From Macrostomum hystrix (Eukaryota; Platyhelminthes; Macrostomidae), in assembly GCA_950097015.1 (NCBI GenBank), contig CATNEN010000001.1, forward strand, positions 22,807,501 to 22,871,500: 64,000 nucleotides of DNA. Direction: 5' to 3'. Positions within the stretch are counted from its first letter, which is position 1. Each line of letters begins with the position of its first letter. This document shows positions 33,801-45,025 of the stretch, in pieces. The position numbers and the translations under genes were made by a program. The notes below the pieces were generated by a model. The model made no database searches and was not told the origin of the DNA. It saw only the letters and a list, made by a program, of their open reading frames with translations.

Positions 33801-36272
33801 TGTCGAATCCCAGTTGAATCGGTGCGTCCCAGCGTTAGCCTCCGCCATCTGCTGATGAGTCCGGAGTTCAACCAGCTGCTGCGCCACATGGACAGCAAGA
33901 CGGCAGGTGAGTTGATCTTCTCATTTTTCTCTCCTCCCCTATAGCGGAGAGAAGGCTTGGGGGCTTGTCGTGCAGTATACGCCCATGAGGGCCAATCTGT
34001 ATGGCACAGTGAATGTGTACACTGCCTGACGATGAGAAAGTCAGGGCAGATGTACTCACCTGTGTTAGCGTGTGCCTGCGTGCGGTATCTGCGTGTGCGT
34101 GAGTGTGTGCTCAGGAGCCAGAATTGTCTCCTCGCTGGCTGCGGTTCTACTGTCATCAAAAGATGCATCAGTGCCCAAAGCCCTCCTGAAAAGACTTCTG
34201 CGTAGTCTGTGGTACTCCTAATGCATTCGGCATGCGCAAATATATAAATTTCTTTAGATAAAAAAAGCATGAATAAATGATTAGCCTTTGCAACCGCATC
34301 CACAGCCAGCAATTGTCGGCTCCAGTGGCGCCACGTGGCGAGTCACATTCGCGATCGTCTCGGCCCTCAGAACCAATCAACGCCACAGTTGGGAGGCCTT
34401 TTCGCGGTCTCCCAGAAGGCCGCAGTTTCCAACAACGCATCGGCGGCGGCGGCAGCGCCAGACAGCGATCAGGAAGACCAATGCGATAACGACGAAGACA
34501 CTCAACGACAGGCGTTCTACGACTCTTTGAGCGACGAAGATCGAGGCGACGGATCGCCTGTAGAGCTTCGTCTTGATGACGATGATTCAAACGACACTAC
34601 AATTGCCAAATCACCAGCTAAAGTGGCTGTGAATCTTTTTCGAAATCCGAATCTCGTCAGTCAATTCGCCCGCCTCACGCCTCGGGCCGAGCTCGAGGCC
34701 CACGAGGACTTGGACGAAGACGCGTCTATCGGTGCGGACTCCTTCACCCTGGCCAACACTCTCAGGAACGAGATGCTGGCTCACTATGTCCACTCTGACA
34801 GCAGCGGCTCCTGTGACGAGTCCTCACTTCCTCGGAAGCAGCAGAGACCGACCTATCCGCTTGGCTTCCAGGCAGTCTGGAATGGCGAGGACAGCGAGAG
34901 CAACGCAGAAAACTCAGCCGCAGCCACAGAAGAGCTTTACAGACAGCACACAATGTCCTTCGCGGTGTCCGAACCGACACCAGCGCCGATGACACCGATG
35001 CTGTTGCGGCAACAGCAGCAGCAGCAGCAGCAGCCGCCGCCTCCACCGCTACCACCTCCTCGCTCGTGGTCATTAAACAATCGACGAACACAAATTGAAG
35101 GTCGTCGTTACAATGCGCCGTCGCCAGCCGCGCAGAGTTTACGATCCGCCGCTGACGCTGACGACGAGCCAGACCTGTTCTTCGTGACCCTGAGCAGGCA
35201 GCGCGGACAGTCCTTTGGCATGGAGCTCATCGATGGACAGGTATTTATGATGCGAGTCATGAGCAAAATCTCGTTAATAATGCAAGATTGTACAAGTACT
35301 TAACTGTATTTTAACTTCACGCCACAAAACAACAAGCATCACGTGATAAATTTCTCAGAAATGCCCCCTGATATCGGCCGGAGTTTACATTCGGAGCATT
35401 GTAGCGGACACCCCGGCAGACAGGTGTCATCGGTTGTGCCCCGGTGACCGAATCATCGCTGTCAACAATGAGAGCCTGGTGAATCGGCCCTATGCCAAGT
35501 GAGTTAATTCATTTGTAGTTGTGTCTAAAAGTACAAGTCACAAAAAACGAACGCTCTTCCATAACGTTCGCAGTTATAACACACAGTCAGCATGTCATTT
35601 GGTAAAAGTAGACCCACAGCCAGCGAGAGGCAATTCTGCCCATTCCGCTGACTCCTGAGCGCACACTCACACGGATACTTAGGCAATATTAATAGTGGTA
35701 ATAAAAATTATATTTGATCACAACTGCCCCCAATTGGGCTAGATGTGCAGCCGACAGCACAGCCGTAGCTTCTGAAGACTGCGTACGGCTGTTCAGTCCA
35801 TGGACTGGGGGACGCCACACCCACCCTCAATTTAGCCCAGCTGATGCTGGTACTCATTTAACAGCCGAGTAAGCTGAAGCAATGCAGAGTTAAGTGTCTT
35901 GCTAAAGGACTCAAAAATTTTCAGTGTAGTCGAGAATCGAACCCCCGACCTTCAAATCATTAGTTTGACGCTCTTAACACTGAGCTTACGACCTCCGCAA
36001 TAACTCAAACCGGTGTAAATCGGCTCAGAATTTCTCATCGTCGGGTAGTGTACACCCGCAATGTGCCTTATTTTGAAGACAAGCCCCCAAGCCCTCTCTC
36101 CGCGGCTGCTCCCCAAACCAATGAGTCGGGCGAGTCACCGCTCAACCCGTCACCAACCCAACCAATCTGCAGATGCCTGAGCCTGGTGAAGAACTCTGAA
36201 TCGGTTCTGCAGCTTCTAGTGGCGAGATCTCCGCCCGAGGTGGCCATTCGAGTTCTGGCCACGGCCTCCTGA
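27862..36272 (+). CDS. RADIL/RASIP1-like protein (RA, FHA, DIL and PDZ domains), with in-frame TAA
   Basis: Eight exons join in frame: 27862-29748, 31740-31968, 32544-32710, 33509-33656, 33757-33906, 34306-35240, 35359-35498 and 36173-36272 (TGA). They encode about 1,251 codons. Domain order: basic N terminus; Ras-associating domain at about residues 70-190 (TNPGSLKVFTAGLN... ALWKPLYGCYRRFEL); FHA-like domain at about 290-410 (LLVNDLYDANLMGSDDRKCD); DIL domain from about 500 to 860 across five exons (WNCAVQLRVNLDQLEEWL); an acidic, poly-Gln/Pro linker; and a C-terminal PDZ domain (SFGMELIDGQ... CPGDRIIAVNNESLV). This order matches RADIL, a Rap effector in integrin-dependent adhesion. Codon 135 (28264-28266) is TAA within the RA domain, with reading frame and homology continuing on both sides. 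The gene is therefore either a nonsense allele, an assembly error, read through, or spliced unusually here. Confidence 0.85.
29788..30145 (-). mobile_element. S1 tRNA-derived SINE copy, near full length
   Basis: Minus-strand S1 copy in RADIL-like intron 1. The (AAT)n tail (ataataatataataataat) is at its left, followed by the conserved ggagggctgcgggc and acccgcagccagcg body parts. The decayed tRNA-like head lies near 30085-30145. Confidence 0.8.
30316..31482. repeat. satellite array, 16-bp unit (AGAATCCAGGTTTCGT)
   Basis: About 72 copies with systematic variants (cttagaat, catagaat, cgtagaattc). Two diagnostic variants, tagaatttag (30511 and 30975) and cggagaattcagg (near 30671 and 31135), each recur 464 bp apart. 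That equals 29 units, revealing a higher-order segmental duplication. It fills most of RADIL-like intron 1. Confidence 0.97.
32040..32405. repeat. satellite array, 15-bp unit (GTGTCTAACAGGTTA), forward orientation
   Basis: About 22 copies in the intron before the 32544-32710 exon, starting about 70 bp after the donor at 31969. The reverse complement of the same unit forms the larger array on the other side of that exon. Confidence 0.97.
32755..33475. repeat. satellite array, 15-bp unit (GACACCAACCTGTTA), inverted relative to 32040-32405
   Basis: About 48 copies in the intron after the 32544-32710 exon. It starts about 45 bp after the donor and ends about 35 bp before the next acceptor. A variant block tagtcgcaaatgtgttatgc recurs at 33071 and 33296, 225 bp (15 units) apart, showing internal duplication. 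Confidence 0.97.
33938..34200 (+). mobile_element. S1 SINE copy, lacking the tRNA head
   Basis: Plus-strand S1 body (cttgtcgtgca, gtgtacactgcctgacgatgag, tcctcgctggctgcgg, ccctcctgaaaa) in an intron of the RADIL-like gene. It is 5' truncated. Confidence 0.75.
35575..36120 (-). mobile_element. S1 SINE copy interrupted by an S2 SINE
   Basis: S1 body parts appear on the minus strand at 35575-35695 (catgtcatttggtaaaagta, gcccattccgctgactcctg) and resume at about 36020-36120 (tttctcatcgtcgg, gtgtacacccgcaatgtgcc, ccgcggctgctccccaaacc). The gap is filled by an S2 element. This dates S1 insertion before S2 insertion at this site. Confidence 0.7.
35698..36010 (-). mobile_element. tRNA-derived SINE (family S2) nested in S1
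   Basis: Minus-strand element. A tRNA-like head is at the right end: B box GGGGGTTCGATTCTCGAC, read on minus near 35930-35945. The body shares agtccatggactggggga, agatgtgcagccgacagcac and cagctgatgctggtac with the copy at 39008-39305. A possible short duplication gcaata flanks it. Confidence 0.75.
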
Positions 36273-37189
36273 CCGCATGGACATGTATTTCGGTCTTCTG
36301 CTATTGACTGTACACATTTTGTCCTGGTTCTTGTGATAGCTTGTAAAAACATTTAAACTGTTTCTATGAAAAAATGAAATATACTCGCATATGCACTCGT
36401 TCAGCTGTGAAAATGTTTGCTACTGAAGCATTCTTATTTTATGTACTTTTGTTCATTACTGTCTATTGCAGAAATGGCTTATAAGTATCAAATTCTGGAT
36501 TGAATACAAGGGTATGTAGCCTGAGTGATTAGGCTGAGTGACTCGCGACTTGAAGGTCGGGGGTTCGGTTTCCACTGCAACAGTCCTTCGTTGCATTCAG
36601 ATGACAACAGGCCCGAATTGGACAGGGCCAAGTGTAATGAATCATTCCTATCATTGATGCATTAACAAAGAGACATACTACTACAAGAAATAAGTTAAGA
36701 TTTAAACCTTCGCTTTAGGTTGAGAAAGAATAAAAGAGATTGTCAGCTAGATCTGTCACGATAATGTGATGTTGTACATTAAAATAGGATTAATAATGCG
36801 AGGCTAGACTAGTACACCCTTGAGAATTTGAGCTGCATTTGAACAAAATATCAAATAGTCTACAGATCTAATAGCCAAAGCCTCACCAGTCCCACCCACC
36901 CTTCTCTCTGCACCTGGCAGGGTGACTTGTTGTCATTAGCAACGAGAAAGGCAGATAGGGTGAGAGAGTACGCAGAGCGAGCTCATTCCGCAGCTATTAA
37001 ACGTTGCAAAGCAGAAGAAGGAAAGAGAGGGAGAAATTCAATGTACACTGGAAGAAGCAGAGAACATAAGCAGATAGGCACAGAGAACGGATTGCTGGCA
37101 GAAAGTAAGAAGCAACGGGAAAAGGCCAGCTACCTACTGAAGTTTGAAGGCATCTTCCTGACCGTCCAGCAGGCCAGTAGTTGAGCCAA
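36273..37189. other. intergenic region with SINE head remnant
   Basis: Lies between the RADIL-like gene and IQCH. At about 36525-36645 a plus-strand tRNA-like segment appears (gtagcctgagtgattaggc then gggggttcggtttcc), a SINE head fragment. The rest is AT-rich and then purine-rich 5' flank of IQCH. The open frame at 36927-37184 is not supported by any domain. Confidence 0.45.
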
Positions 37190-40100
37190 ATGGAGGAAAG
37201 CGTCGGCCAGGTGCTCCTAAAGGTACAGGACGACTTGGGTCGCCTACGCGAGCAGCTGGAAGCCGCAGCTGTAGTCGCAATCGACGCTGGCAGCCCGAGC
37301 AGCGCGGCTGCCCGATTCGACGCCAGGGCGCTGCAGGAGGCGCTGGCCAAGGCCGAGACGGATCTGCGAACACGGTCGAACGACGTCCTGAGCCGCGTCC
37401 AGGTGGCGCCCGTGCACCTGCCGCAGATTCAAAAGCAGCAACAGCTGACGATACGACGTCCGGAGCATGTGCAGCAGCAGCAGCAGCGGTACCAGCATGA
37501 ACCGCTGCCTACGGTTATCTCAGCCAAGGACTACAAAGGTGGCCTCCTCGCCCTGATGGAGCGGGGCTCCATTCCACCGGACGCCAACGTTGTCCTGGAT
37601 CCACAGCCCATTCGACATCGGCCGGCGCCGGTACACGACCCCGGAACTCGTCCGCGAGATCGATTCCCGGCCGATGCGGCGGATCCGGGCTACACACACG
37701 AGGGCTACCAGCTGGACGAGACCAAGCCAGCGAGACAGAACGGCGCGGTGACTGCGAAACTGAAATTCAAGACGTCGAGCAACAGCCCCGGCAATGTTCG
37801 AGTGCAACAATTCGAGCCGCCGATGCTTCGCTCGCGTTCAGCAGCCGACCGGGTGATGCATCATCAGCCGCCGGTGGCTGCAGCGGCTGCTCCCCAGGCA
37901 GCGGCAGCAACCGCAGTAGCGGCAGCAGCGCCACCACGCGAACAGTCTGCCGCGGCGGCGCCGCCGCCACCGACAACGCCTGCGTCGTTTGCTGTGGCAT
38001 CGAGAGCTGGTGCTCCGAGCGCAGTGCGTTTCAGCATCCAGAACGGCAAGGCCAGACGCGAGGCCAGCGACTTTCTGGCCTTCCGACGTCGCTGCGAGCA
38101 ACTGGATGGCGTCCAGTGGCCGCTTATCGAGTGCCTGTTGGAGCAACTCGAGCGACTGATGCAACGGTTTTCGATTCCGCTGGCCCAGGTGAACGGGGAG
38201 CTCCTGTGCGATCTGGCCGAGCTCACGGAGCCTGACACCACCTCGACTGACGATTTCGAGTTGCTTGATTGTGTGATGAATCGAGCCGATGTGCTCAAGC
38301 TGATGAGGCGGCCAGGCAGGCAGTTCGTCGGTCCGGGGGGCTCCGATCGAGCGGCCCTCGTTATTCAGAAGAGATGGCGAGGCTATCGAGCTCAACGGGA
38401 CTACCTGAAGCACCGCAGGCGAAATCAAGCAGCCAAGGTGATCGCCGAGCAGTGGAAGAGGTACAGCCGCCGGCTGGAGATTCGAGCGCTGCTCAAGCGG
38501 AGTCGTCAGGCGCACCTGGACGGCTACAAGCGGCGATTCTCATCGATGCAGGAGCTCTGGGATAAGTGGAGCGGCAAGCGGCGCATCATAATTCATCTGC
38601 CATCGCTGGGCTACCCGGAGAAGATCCGTGCAGGATTTCCTTGCTTCAGCCGCGTGCAGAATACGCAAATGGCTCGCCTGTGCGACATTCGCGATCTAAA
38701 TGTGGACGTAGTTCTACTTTCAGCAGTCGCTATTGACGACGAGATGACGCAGTACTATGATCGCTTATTGTCGCGACTGTCCACAGATGGTCAGAAGTCT
38801 CAGCACCAGCAGCAGCAGCAGCAGTCAGTGTCCAATCGATTCAAAATCATTGTTCCCGAGGCCGCCAAGTTCTTTGCCGACCGGAGCATACCGCTGGCCA
38901 CACTGCTCAATTACTCACCAAGAGCTCTGAGAAGAATAAGAAATCTTATTCAGGTGCGAGTGAAAACCATTTTTACTTTTTTGATGGACTTAAATGATGT
39001 AAAATGCATAATATAAGTGTAATTACACCTGCCCTAATCGGGCCAGATGTGCAGCCGACAGCACAGCCACAGCATTGCACAGCGCATCTGAAGGCTGCGT
39101 ACAGCTGTTCAGTCCATGGACTGGGGGACCCCACACCCGCCCTCAATAATCTCAGCTGATGCTAGTACCCAATTTACCGCTGGGGTGAACTGAAGTAATG
39201 CATAATTAAGTATTTTAATAAAGGACACAGTTTTTTCCACTGGAGTCGGGAATCGAACCCCTGACCTTAAAGTCGACGCTTTAACCCCTAGGCTACAGCT
39301 CTGTCGTGTCGTTTACAGTAATTCATGCACGTTTGAATACCGATAATAAATTTGTACAATAACTATTGCCAGCTTGTAGCGCAGTGGTTGTAGCATCGTA
39401 GTTCTGACCGAGAGATCCGGAGTTCGAATCCCAGTCCAAGGGAAACAGTTTGTGGCCTTGAGCAACAGACTTACTTACCTGGTGCGTCAGTTCACAAGTG
39501 CTATTGTCTTAACCTCGATGCAAAAACCACCCGATCGCGCTTTAACAGGGCCGACCAGCCTTCATCGTGCCGGGCTATCCGTGCCAAGACGACCTGGCCG
39601 TGGCCAACAAGCTTGACGTGCCGATCCTGTGCCCCGAGCCGCAGGTCGCGCAGCTGTACAGCACCAAGTCCGGAGCCAGGCGTATATTCCGCGCCGCGGG
39701 AGTGGCCGCTCCACCAGGCGACTTCGACATCTACTCGATGACGCAGCTGCTGGACAGCCTGTCCCAGCTCATCACTTCCAATCTCAGCGTCACCCGGTGG
39801 CTGCTGAAGCTCGACTCGCAATTCGACGGTCGCGGCATCGGCTTTGTGGACGTCGACAGGCTGCCCTGCTACCGGTGGGCCCTGCGCGAGCGACGGCGCT
39901 ACGGCGACAAGTGGGAGAAGAAGTGGGCCCAGGAGAAGGTTCTGCTCCGGGTGCACGAGGAGCTGCCGGAGCTACTCGCTTCGCCGGCTGCCCAGGTGGC
40001 CTGTCCCGATGCCTACTCCGATTGGGAGGCCTTCCAACAGGAGTTTCTCTCCCAGGGCGGGGTAATCGAAGCCTGCCCAGCAGCCGAATCTGTCACTCGG

Positions 40101-40871
40101 CTCACTGTCGACCTGTGCATCGAGCCATCAGGCTGGGTCCGCCTGCTGTCCAGCGGAGACCAGCTGCTGAGCGCCAGCCAGCCGTTCGCCTGCCTCGGCA
40201 TCTCGTCGCCTCAGTGCAGCGTCGCTCCGTCGCAGCTGAACGACCTCTGCCGCCGGGTTGGCGACGCCTGCCGCGAGCGACACATCTACGGCCACGCCAG
40301 CGTAGACTTTGTCACCTTCGAGTCGGACTTCGAAGCTGGCCGTCAGGAGCTGTGGGCCACCGACCTCAGCCTGCACTACAGCGACACGGCCGCCCTGTCC
40401 CAGCTGTTCTACTTGGCCACGGCTGGCCGCTTCGATCCGGAGCAGCACGAGGTTCTTGTCGATCAATCGAAAGTCGGCATCGACAAGTCAAAGTCGATTG
40501 TTTCTAGACGTCTGCAAAGAGATCGAGGCCGACGCTACGCCACAATGTCCAGCCGGCTGCGGCACAGCAACCTGTCCCAGCTGCAGTTCTCCGCATTCTT
40601 CAAGGTCTGCAAGGCCCACGGCATCGAGTTCGACACCCGGTCGCGGGTCGGGAGTCTCTTCTGCCTCGTGGATCCGTTCAATCGGGACGCTGTCGGCATG
40701 GCAACCATTTCGTCCGATCTGCTCACCTCACTGGAGACCTTCGCCAGAAACTTGACCGTGCTCAACCAGGAGGTGACGACTCCCACAGACTTGGGCGACA
40801 GCAATTTTGATGGAATCATTGAAGAACTCGACGAGGTCATCAGCGCGGCGAAAGAGAATGCCAAAGCATAG
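37190..40871 (+). CDS. IQCH: IQ motif-containing protein H (IQCH) homologue
   Basis: Two exons, 37190-38953 and 39549-40871 (TAG), joined in phase 0, encode 1,028 residues; human IQCH is almost the same length. Start is the ATG of MEESVGQVLLKVQDDL. The N-terminal third is variable, with poly-Gln and poly-Ala/Pro tracts at about residues 80-105 and 225-265. An IQ motif lies at about 387-410 (ALVIQKRWRGYRAQRDYL), a calmodulin-binding element. The second exon is the most conserved part: PCQDDLAVANKLDVPIL, YSTKSGARRIFRAAGV and WLLKLDSQFDGRGIGFVDV match what I recall of IQCH. Related proteins are described with an ATP-grasp-like fold there. Vertebrate IQCH is testis-enriched and needed for spermatogenesis. 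The 595-bp intron carries two SINE-related segments. Confidence 0.88.
39008..39305 (-). mobile_element. S2 tRNA-derived SINE copy
   Basis: Minus strand, inside the IQCH intron. The right end reads on minus as a tRNA-like head (AGCCTAGGGGTTAAAGCG, then GGGGTTCGATTCCCGAC). The body matches the 35698-36010 copy (gatgtgcagccgacagcacagcc, gttcagtccatggactgggg in part). Confidence 0.8.
39367..39490 (+). mobile_element. tRNA-like SINE fragment
   Basis: Contains a good A box (gtagcgcagtggttgtagc) and B box (gagttcgaatcccag) with tRNA-like spacing. The acceptor ends do not pair and a non-tRNA tail follows, so a SINE head is more likely than a functional tRNA gene. Confidence 0.5.
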
Positions 40872-41235
40872 GGCTCTCTTAGAATATTGCGCTGCGACTG
40901 TAACACTTTCTCTTCCTGAGTACTGTCGATTTTCTCGAGTTCATGCCATTGTTGTACTAACGTGAGAGCTCTATTGTGCACTCTATTATGATGCAACAGA
41001 ATCGATGGAATTTTTACTTGAAACTTTACCTGAACTGACGAAATACTCGAATACTCGTAGATAGCTTTCATTTGCTTAAAAATGTATTTTAATAGAAAAA
41101 ATTAACACTTGATTCTTTTCAATTACTGATTTTTGTGAATTACTACTTACAAGTAGAGTAGCATTGCTGAGGATTCTGATAAATATTTTCCAATTAAAGA
41201 AATGCTTTTGATAGCTTAAGCCTGAATAGAAACAA
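40872..41235. other. IQCH 3' flank, no gene seen
   Basis: Presumed IQCH 3' UTR and unique sequence before the next array. No canonical AATAAA lies near the stop codon. Confidence 0.4.
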
Positions 41236-41239
41236 GAAT

Positions 41240-42535
41240 CGACAAAGGAGCAGAACTAAAGAAGCGGAAGGAATCGAAGCTGTTTCTGTAGCCAGAATCG
41301 AAGGAAGAACCGTAGCCAGAATCGCAGTAGGAACCGAAGCCAGAATCGAAGGAAGAACCGTAGCCAGAATCGCAGTAGGAACCGAAGCCAGAATCGAAGG
41401 AAGAACCGTAGCCAGAATCGCAGTAGGAACCGAAGCCAGAATCGAAGGAAGAACCGTAGCCAGAATCGCAGTAGGAACCGAAGCCAGAATCGAAGGAAGA
41501 ACCATAGCCAGAATCGAAGGAGGAACCGAAGCCAAAATCGAAGGAAGAACCATAGCCAGAATCGCAGTAGGAACCGAAGCCAGAATCGAAGGAAGAAACG
41601 TAGCCAGAATCGCAGTAGGAACCGAAGCCAGAATCGAAGGAAGAACCGTAGCCAGAATCGCAGTAGGAACCGAAGCCAGAATCGAAGGAAGAACCATAGC
41701 CAGAATCGAAGGAGGAACCGAAGCCAAAATCGAAGGAAGAACCATAGCCAGAATCGCAGTAGGAACCGAAGCCAGAATCGAAGGAAGAACCGTAGCCAGA
41801 ATCGCAGTAGGAACCGAAGCCAGAATCGAAGGAAGAACCATAGCCAGAATCGAAGGAGGAACCGAAGCCAAAATCGAAGGAAGAACCATAGCCAGAATCG
41901 CAGTAGGAACCGAAGCCAGAATCGAAGGAAGAACCATAGCCAGAATCGAAGGAGGAGCCGTAGCCAGAATCGAAGGAGGAGCCGTAGCCAGAATCGAAGG
42001 AGGAGCCGTAGCAAGAATCGCAGTAGGAAGCATAGCCAGAATCGAAGGAGGAACCATAGCCAGAGTCGCAGGAAGAACCGTAGCCAGAGTCGCAGGAAGA
42101 ACCGTAGCCAGAGTCGCAGGAAGAACCGTAGCCAGAGTCGCAGGAAGAACCGTAGCCAGAATCGCAGGAAGAACCGTAGCCAGAATCGCAGGAAGAACCG
42201 TAGCCAGAATCGCAGGAAGAACCGTAGCCAGAATCGCAGGAAGAACCGTAGCCAGAATCGCAGGAAGAACCGTAGCCAGAATCGCAGGAAGAACCGTAGC
42301 CAGAATCGCAGGAAGAACCGTAGCCAGAATCGCAGGAAGAACCGTAGCCAGAATCGAAGGAGGAAACGTAGCTACGAGCTAGAATCGCCGGAGGAAACGT
42401 AGCTACGAGCTAGAATCACAGGAAAAACTGTAGCCAGAATCGCAGGAGGAACCGTAGCCAGAATCGCAGGAAAAACTGTAGCAAGAATCGAAGGAGGAAC
42501 CGTAGCCAGAATCGCAGGAGGAACCGTAGCCATAT
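41240..42535. repeat. satellite array, 24-bp unit (gccagaatcgaaggaagaac + cgta)
   Basis: About 54 copies. In the left part units alternate (gaaggaagaaccgta with gcagtaggaaccgaa) as 48-bp and longer higher-order units. The right part (42060-42360) is a homogeneous run of gcaggaagaaccgta units. The 24-bp period keeps several frames open, giving spurious hydrophobic proteins on the minus strand. Confidence 0.97.
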
Positions 42536-43012
42536 TCACATTAGCAGAGTAGGTTAGAGCGGAATGGGAGGCCATGATAACAATCGAACCGAGGATCTCA
42601 GAATGACATCCAATACAAAAATGAAGTACGCGCTGCAGCATCTCGCTCCGTGAGAAGCCATGGGATTCTGAATTTTTGCTGCGATTTCCTAAAAGCCCTT
42701 GAGCAAACACTTTGAGCTTCAGCCAGAGTGTGCTAAATTAGTCACTGTGCGCAGTAAGTACATCTGTGCCCTGTATTCTAGCCTTGGTGCTTCATCCTGA
42801 GCATTATCTATCTTCATCTGCATAGCTTCCCTTCCTACATATGCTCATCCTCTCATTGCTAGCAATCCGTAACTGCCAGAGCTGGTTGAGCACGCTGGGA
42901 ATAAATTTTACTAGGAGTATTTTCCGCCTGTTTGAGAATAAGATTGGGCTCTGTAATCAGATTGGGGATAAATGAGGATTATTCGCCTTGCTCAAACTAG
43001 CTTTGCGGAATG
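42536..43012. other. unique spacer between tandem arrays
   Basis: About 480 bp without recognisable genes or transposon ends. Confidence 0.4.
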
Positions 43013-43935
43013 CTCACTCTCCCCTGACTCTCTCCGTCTCACGGTTTGTCTCACCCTGACTCTATCTGTCTCACAGTTTATCTCACCCTGACTCTCTCTG
43101 TCTCACAGTTTATCTCGCCCTGACTCTCTCGATACCACAGTTTGTCTCAACCTGACTCTCTCTGTCTCACAATCTATCTCACACTGACTCTCTCTGTCTC
43201 ACAGTTTATCTCACCCTGACTCTCTCTGTCTCACAGTTTGTCTCAACCTGACTCTCTCTGTCTCACAATCTATCTCACACTGACTCTCTCTGTCTCACAA
43301 TCAATCTCACACTGACTCTCTCTGTCTCACAATCTATCTCACACTGACTCTCTCTGTCTCACAGTTTATCTCGCCCTGACTCTCTCGATACCACAGTTTG
43401 TCTCAACCTGACTCTCTCTGTCTCACAATCTATCTCACACTGACTCTCTCTGTCTCACAGTTTATCTCACCCTGACTCTCTCTGTCTCACAGTTTGTCTC
43501 AACCTGACTCTCTCTGTCTCACAATCTATCTCACACTGACTCTCTCTGTCTCACAATCTATCTCACACTGACTCTCTCTGTCTCACAATCTATCTCACAC
43601 TGACTCTCTCTGTCTCACAGTTTATCTCGCCCTGACTCTCTCGATACCACAGTTTGTCTCAACCTGACTCTCTCTGTCTCACAATCTATCTCACACTGAC
43701 TCTCTCTGTCTCACAGTTTATCTCGCCCTGACTCTCTCGATACCACAGTTTGTCTCAACCTGACTCTCTCTGTCTCACAGTTTATCTCACCCTGACTCTC
43801 TCTGTCTCACAGTTTGTCTCAACCTGACTCTCTCTGTCTCACAATCTATCTCACACTGACTCTCTCTGTCTCACAGTTTATCTCACCCTGACTCTCTCGA
43901 TACCAGAGTTTGTCTCAACCTGACTCTATCTCACA
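43013..43935. repeat. minisatellite array, ~32-bp unit (CTGACTCTCTCTGTCTCACA core)
   Basis: About 29 copies of a pyrimidine-rich unit ending in gtttatctcacc, gtttgtctcaac or atctatctcaca. The variant tctcgataccacagtttg recurs at regular larger spacing, indicating higher-order structure. Confidence 0.95.
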
Positions 43936-44525
43936 GTTTTCTCTTAGATTTACCCTCTTTGTCTCATAATTTTTCTCACTCTGACTATCTCCCTCGCATG
44001 TTTTCCCAAAGTTCCCTAGCAGAAACTCTAATTTTATGATTTCTCAAGCTAAACCGTGTTTTATTTTACTAATAAGAGACCCATAAGTTAAATTAAATTT
44101 ATAAATTAAAGAATTAAAGAATTTGGCCCCACTCAATTGATGAAATCAATAAAACTGCGTCAAAGGTGTAACAGATCCGGTCAGAAACCAGTTCATTGAC
44201 TTCTGGGTTAAGATTTAGAAAAAAGGAATTGCAGTGACCAGGTCAGACCCATTGTTAGTCGTCTCACAAATGCATCACTTTTTATTATGGATTAAGCAAT
44301 CGCCCATCAAAAGGATTTATGAAGCAAGCACTATTTCTGTGCGTGGGACTTGAACCCTAAACAGTAAGCCTTATCCGCCAGATAAGCATAAAGTATTTTA
44401 ATCTCTTTCCTACCCGCTAGTCGCTTAATGAAACAAATTCAAACAACTTTTTATATAATAGGAAAGCTGAGGAGATTAAGGTTTAAATCATAGGATTACA
44501 GTGCATTACTGCACGACTCATTATA
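43936..44525. other. unique spacer with SINE-like remnant
   Basis: AT-rich sequence. At about 44330-44400 a minus-strand tRNA-like B-box region (gtgcgtgggacttgaaccct read on plus) suggests a decayed SINE head. Confidence 0.4.
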
Positions 44526-44529
44526 CTAG

Positions 44530-45025
44530 GGTTGAGTAGAGCGGGGTGAGTAGAGTGGGTTTGAGTAGAGTGTGTTTGAGTAGAGTGGGTTTGAGTTGAG
44601 TGGGTTTGAGTAGAGTGGGTTTGAGTAGAGTGGGTTTGAGTAGAGTGTGTTTGAGTAGAGTGGGTTTGAGTTGAGTGGGTTTGAGTAGAGTGGGTTTGAG
44701 TAGAGTGGGTTTGAGTTGAGTGGGTTTGAGTTGAGTGGGTTTGAGTAGAGTGGGGTTTTGTGTTGGGTTAAGTAGAGTGAGGTTGAGTAGAGTGGGTTTC
44801 AGCAGAGTGGGTTTGAGTTAAATGGGGTTGAGTAGAGGGGGTTGAGTAGTGTCTTACTGTGTAGATTGGGGTTGAGTAGAGTGGGTTAATAGTAGAGTTA
44901 AGTTTGAGTAGAGTTGGGTCGAGTAGAGTAAGTTTGAGTAGAGGGGGTTGAGTAGCGTCTTATTGTGTGGATTGTGGTTGAGTAGAGTTTTGTCGAGTTG
45001 AGTTGAGTTTGAGTAGAGTTAGGGG
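44530..45025. repeat. minisatellite array, 15-bp unit (GAGTAGAGTGGGTTT)
   Basis: About 30 increasingly degenerate copies. The second half contains a larger duplicated block (gggggttgagtag, gtcttattgtgt). Confidence 0.93.

Noticed and set aside
36927-37184. 85-residue frame directly upstream of IQCH
   Set aside because: Does not join the IQCH frame, starts without an ATG supported by context, and has no homology; treated as 5' flank.
39367-39440. Functional tRNA gene
   Set aside because: A and B boxes are present, but the acceptor and anticodon stems do not pair properly and the sequence continues into a SINE-like tail.
41194-42057. Hydrophobic 250-290 residue minus-strand frames that look like multi-pass membrane proteins
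   Set aside because: They come from the 24-bp satellite, whose period is divisible by three; hydrophobicity is a by-product of unit sequence.
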